Assembly (NCBI GenBank): GCA_019241645.1
Contig: JAFAWQ010000046.1
Coordinates: forward strand, 1 to 55,539
DNA: 55,539 bases
Direction of reading: 5' to 3'
Origin: Alphaproteobacteria bacterium
GTDB lineage: Bacteria > Pseudomonadota > Alphaproteobacteria > Micropepsales > Micropepsaceae
Shown: positions 53,679-55,539 of the stretch, one piece after another
How positions within the stretch are numbered: position 1 is the first letter of the stretch
How the letters are laid out: each line of letters starts with the position of its first letter
Program-made: the position numbers and the translations under genes
Notes under the pieces: generated by a model
The model's input: only the letters and a program-made list of their open reading frames with translations
Told to the model about the DNA's origin: nothing
Databases searched by the model: none

Positions 53679-55334
53679 GTGCACTTGGCTTCCATCGCGC
53701 TTTCGCCCGTTCGTGCCGCGAACCGCGCATTTTCCGGCGCCATAAAGGCCTCGGCCCGTAACATCCGCTGGACGGTGTTGATTTCCATTGTGCTGATTTT
53801 CGGCAGCTTCGTTTCCGCCGCGGTGATCCAGATGCGGCGCGATCGCGTCCACGCCCTTGACCAGGCCGCGATGCTGGAGTCCCGCCGCGCCGCAGAACTG
53901 GCCGCCGATTTTGCGGCAACCTTCGACCGCTATGCCGCGCTTGGTGGTGCCTTTGCGAACGCCCAAACGAACGCCGAGACGTCGGCAGCCCTTTCGGAGA
54001 CCGGCGGCCCTGCGCTCCAGAACATCGTGGTTCTGGACCGCCGCGGCCACGCCCTGTCCGAAATGAAACGGGCGCCCAAGGACCTTTTGCCGCTCGCCCG
54101 GGAAACATTGTCTCGTGCGGCCGCTGGGCGATTGCTGCTGACGGCGGATCGCGGGAGCAGCATTCTGCTAGCCTTTCCGCACAATGATCGTTTGCTCCTC
54201 GTGCAGCTAGCCGCGAAACAATTGTTTCCGAGCGCAAGCATGGGAGATGCAGTCCTGGCTACACGTCAGGGTCAGGTACTGCTCATCGGCCGCAACTGGC
54301 ACGACCTGCCGTCCCGCGAGGCGCTCGCTGTCGGCTCGCAGGCTGAGACCCGCATTTTCGAAACCGCATCGGACAGAAGACTTGTCGCGCTTGCGCATGT
54401 TGCGAAGTGGCCCATCGCGGCTGGCGCCTCCGTGCAGGTTGGCGAGGTTTTGAGCGGATGGTACGGCACGCTGCCTCTGTATTTCTTTTTCATTTTGGGG
54501 CCCGCGTTTGCCGGCGCCGGGCTCGCGGTCGTTTTCGTGCGGGAACTGGAGCGGCGCACCCGTCCCCATGCCCGGGACCGAATGCTGAAGGCCCGTCGCA
54601 ACGAAGAAGCGAGGCTCCTTATTCGTCTTGCTGACGCGGAACGGCGGGCAGCCGAGGCCGATCGTTCGAAGACCGAATTTATCACCCATATGAGTCACGA
54701 ACTTCGGACGCCGTTGAACGCCATCATTGGTTTTGCGGAAGTCATAGAGCAGGGCCTGTTCGGAAAAGCGGGCCATCCGAAATATGAGGAATACGCTCAC
54801 GACATCAAAGAAGCAGGCCAGACGCTGCATGCGCAGATCGACGAAATCCTCGAATTCGCAAATCTGGAAACCGGCAAACAGGCCATGGCTCCGAGCGCGA
54901 TGGACGTCTCGGCATCCGTTCGTCACGCAGCGGAAGAAGCCGCCGGTCGTGCCTTCTCGCGCCAGATCCGGATTGCGGTGTCGCTAGCAGACAATGTGCG
55001 CGCGATCGCGGATGCGCCGGCGCTCAAACGTGCGCTAAACAACCTGCTGTTCCACGCGCTCCAACGGACGCGAGATGGCGGATTGGTGCGAATACAGGTG
55101 CGCGCGGCGGCCGAGGCGGTCCTCATTTGCATACAGGAGTCAATTGCCACCTTGTCAGCCGCGGGTGGTATCGGTCGGGGAAATCGGCAGTCTGAGGCGG
55201 CCGTTACCTCCAACAGCAATGCCCTGAGACTCGCCATAGCGAGCTCATTGGTCCGGCGCATGGGGGGTAACGTGTCGGTTTCCAGCATGGCCGGCGAAGG
55301 GGATGCCATCGAGATCCGCCTGCGCCGCGCCTAG
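53679..55334 (+). CDS. Membrane histidine kinase with degenerate ATP-binding domain
   Basis: A 551-residue sensor protein starting at a GTG. Membrane helices at about residues 33-50 and 264-287 bound a periplasmic sensor region. The HisKA domain is intact, with phosphoacceptor H340 in MSHELRTPLNAIIGFAEVIE. The catalytic domain looks damaged: the N-box reads NNLLFHALQRT with H459 where the second Asn normally is, the region where the G1 box DxGxG belongs reads CIQESIATLSAAGG, and the G2 box reads SNALRLAI. Autophosphorylation is unlikely; it may be a phosphatase, a phosphorelay receiver or an allosteric partner. No response regulator is adjacent. Confidence 0.85.
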   Translation: MHLASIALSPVRAANRAFSGAIKASARNIRWTVLISIVLIFGSFVSAAVIQMRRDRVHALDQAAMLESRRAAELAADFAATFDRYAALGGAFANAQTNAETSAALSETGGPALQNIVVLDRRGHALSEMKRAPKDLLPLARETLSRAAAGRLLLTADRGSSILLAFPHNDRLLLVQLAAKQLFPSASMGDAVLATRQGQVLLIGRNWHDLPSREALAVGSQAETRIFETASDRRLVALAHVAKWPIAAGASVQVGEVLSGWYGTLPLYFFFILGPAFAGAGLAVVFVRELERRTRPHARDRMLKARRNEEARLLIRLADAERRAAEADRSKTEFITHMSHELRTPLNAIIGFAEVIEQGLFGKAGHPKYEEYAHDIKEAGQTLHAQIDEILEFANLETGKQAMAPSAMDVSASVRHAAEEAAGRAFSRQIRIAVSLADNVRAIADAPALKRALNNLLFHALQRTRDGGLVRIQVRAAAEAVLICIQESIATLSAAGGIGRGNRQSEAAVTSNSNALRLAIASSLVRRMGGNVSVSSMAGEGDAIEIRLRRA

Positions 55335-55539
55335 AGATACCAGTCGTACTCTATCGGTGGGATGACGCGGCGGACCCGCTGGGCCTCAATGCGTTTGGTC
55401 TCTCCATAGAGCTCCAGCGTTTCTTTCCCCATATATCACTGCAAGATCGTTGCGTTCTACAATCGCCTGATGGCGTCGTCGATCGAGAATGGCAGTGAGA
55501 AGTCGGGATCACGCGAGACGTTTCCATCGGCCGGCGGGC
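55335..55539. other. Window-end spacer, no gene assigned
   Basis: The last 205 bases show no convincing gene. A minus-strand reading of 33 codons (55432 back to 55331) encodes MGKETLELYGETKRIEAQRV followed by a basic and aromatic tail. It has an in-frame stop just before its ATG and no recognised family, so it is left unassigned. Confidence 0.4.

Overview
The window is a GC-rich chromosomal segment of an alphaproteobacterium. The lineage call rests on several alphaproteobacterial markers together: a ChpT-type histidine phosphotransferase, a GapR (DUF2312) nucleoid protein, a split PntAa/PntAb/PntB transhydrogenase with an aa3-oxidase subunit IV microgene just upstream, and TTAA-N7-TTAA motifs that match the CtrA box. 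Genus cannot be fixed from sequence alone; a Caulobacterales-, Rhizomicrobium- or Hyphomicrobiales-like organism would fit. The segment is mostly core genome with compact operons, many ATGA start/stop overlaps and few mobile traces. No rRNA, tRNA, CRISPR array or intact insertion sequence was seen.

Layout. 1-3 kb: the 3' end of a cardiolipin synthase and a Tat-exported PhoD-type phosphatase. 3.06-4.32 kb: a convergent pair of a DUF488 gene and an unrecognised gene, less GC-rich than its surroundings, followed by a repeat-bearing spacer. 4.9-10.05 kb: histidine degradation (hutI-hutG-hutU, with hutF divergent), the HutF/HutG route through formylglutamate. 10.05-13.5 kb: a four-gene Mla-type lipid transporter. 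13.5-20 kb: a class-I amidotransferase hydrolase, LolA-like protein, ChpT, CysQ, pyruvate kinase, GapR and an NtrC-type regulator. 20.4-29.5 kb: a secreted BNR propeller, glutathione-dependent formaldehyde dehydrogenase, an OmpA-like protein, an operon of sulfotransferase, 3-oxoacid CoA-transferase and MFS carrier, a PEBP protein, a second MFS transporter and a GNAT. 29.6-30.1 kb: the frameshifted remnant of a secreted adhesin. 30.2-38.2 kb: DUF2141, a PPi-type phosphofructokinase, malate dehydrogenase, the pnt operon with an extra lipoprotein gene inside it, and an M17 aminopeptidase. 38.3-49.9 kb: a GST and then a Tad/Flp pilus locus (tadD, tadC, tadB, cpaF, cpaE, cpaD, cpaC, cpaB, cpaA, flp and a separate pilus N-domain protein). 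49.9-55.3 kb: a PAP2 phosphatase, a HAF-repeat propeller, a secreted alpha/beta hydrolase and a membrane histidine kinase whose ATP-binding domain is degenerate.

How it fits together. ChpT relays phosphate to CtrA in this class. A perfect CtrA-type box lies in the chpT/cysQ divergent promoter and another upstream of the flp pilin, with weaker boxes before cpaB, tadD and the separate pilus-domain gene. This suggests CtrA-controlled pilus production with feedback on chpT. Central metabolism is represented by PPi-phosphofructokinase, pyruvate kinase, malate dehydrogenase and transhydrogenase. The least explained items are the DUF488 module, the lipoprotein inside the pnt operon, the degenerate kinase and a palindromic dispersed repeat present at both ends of the window.
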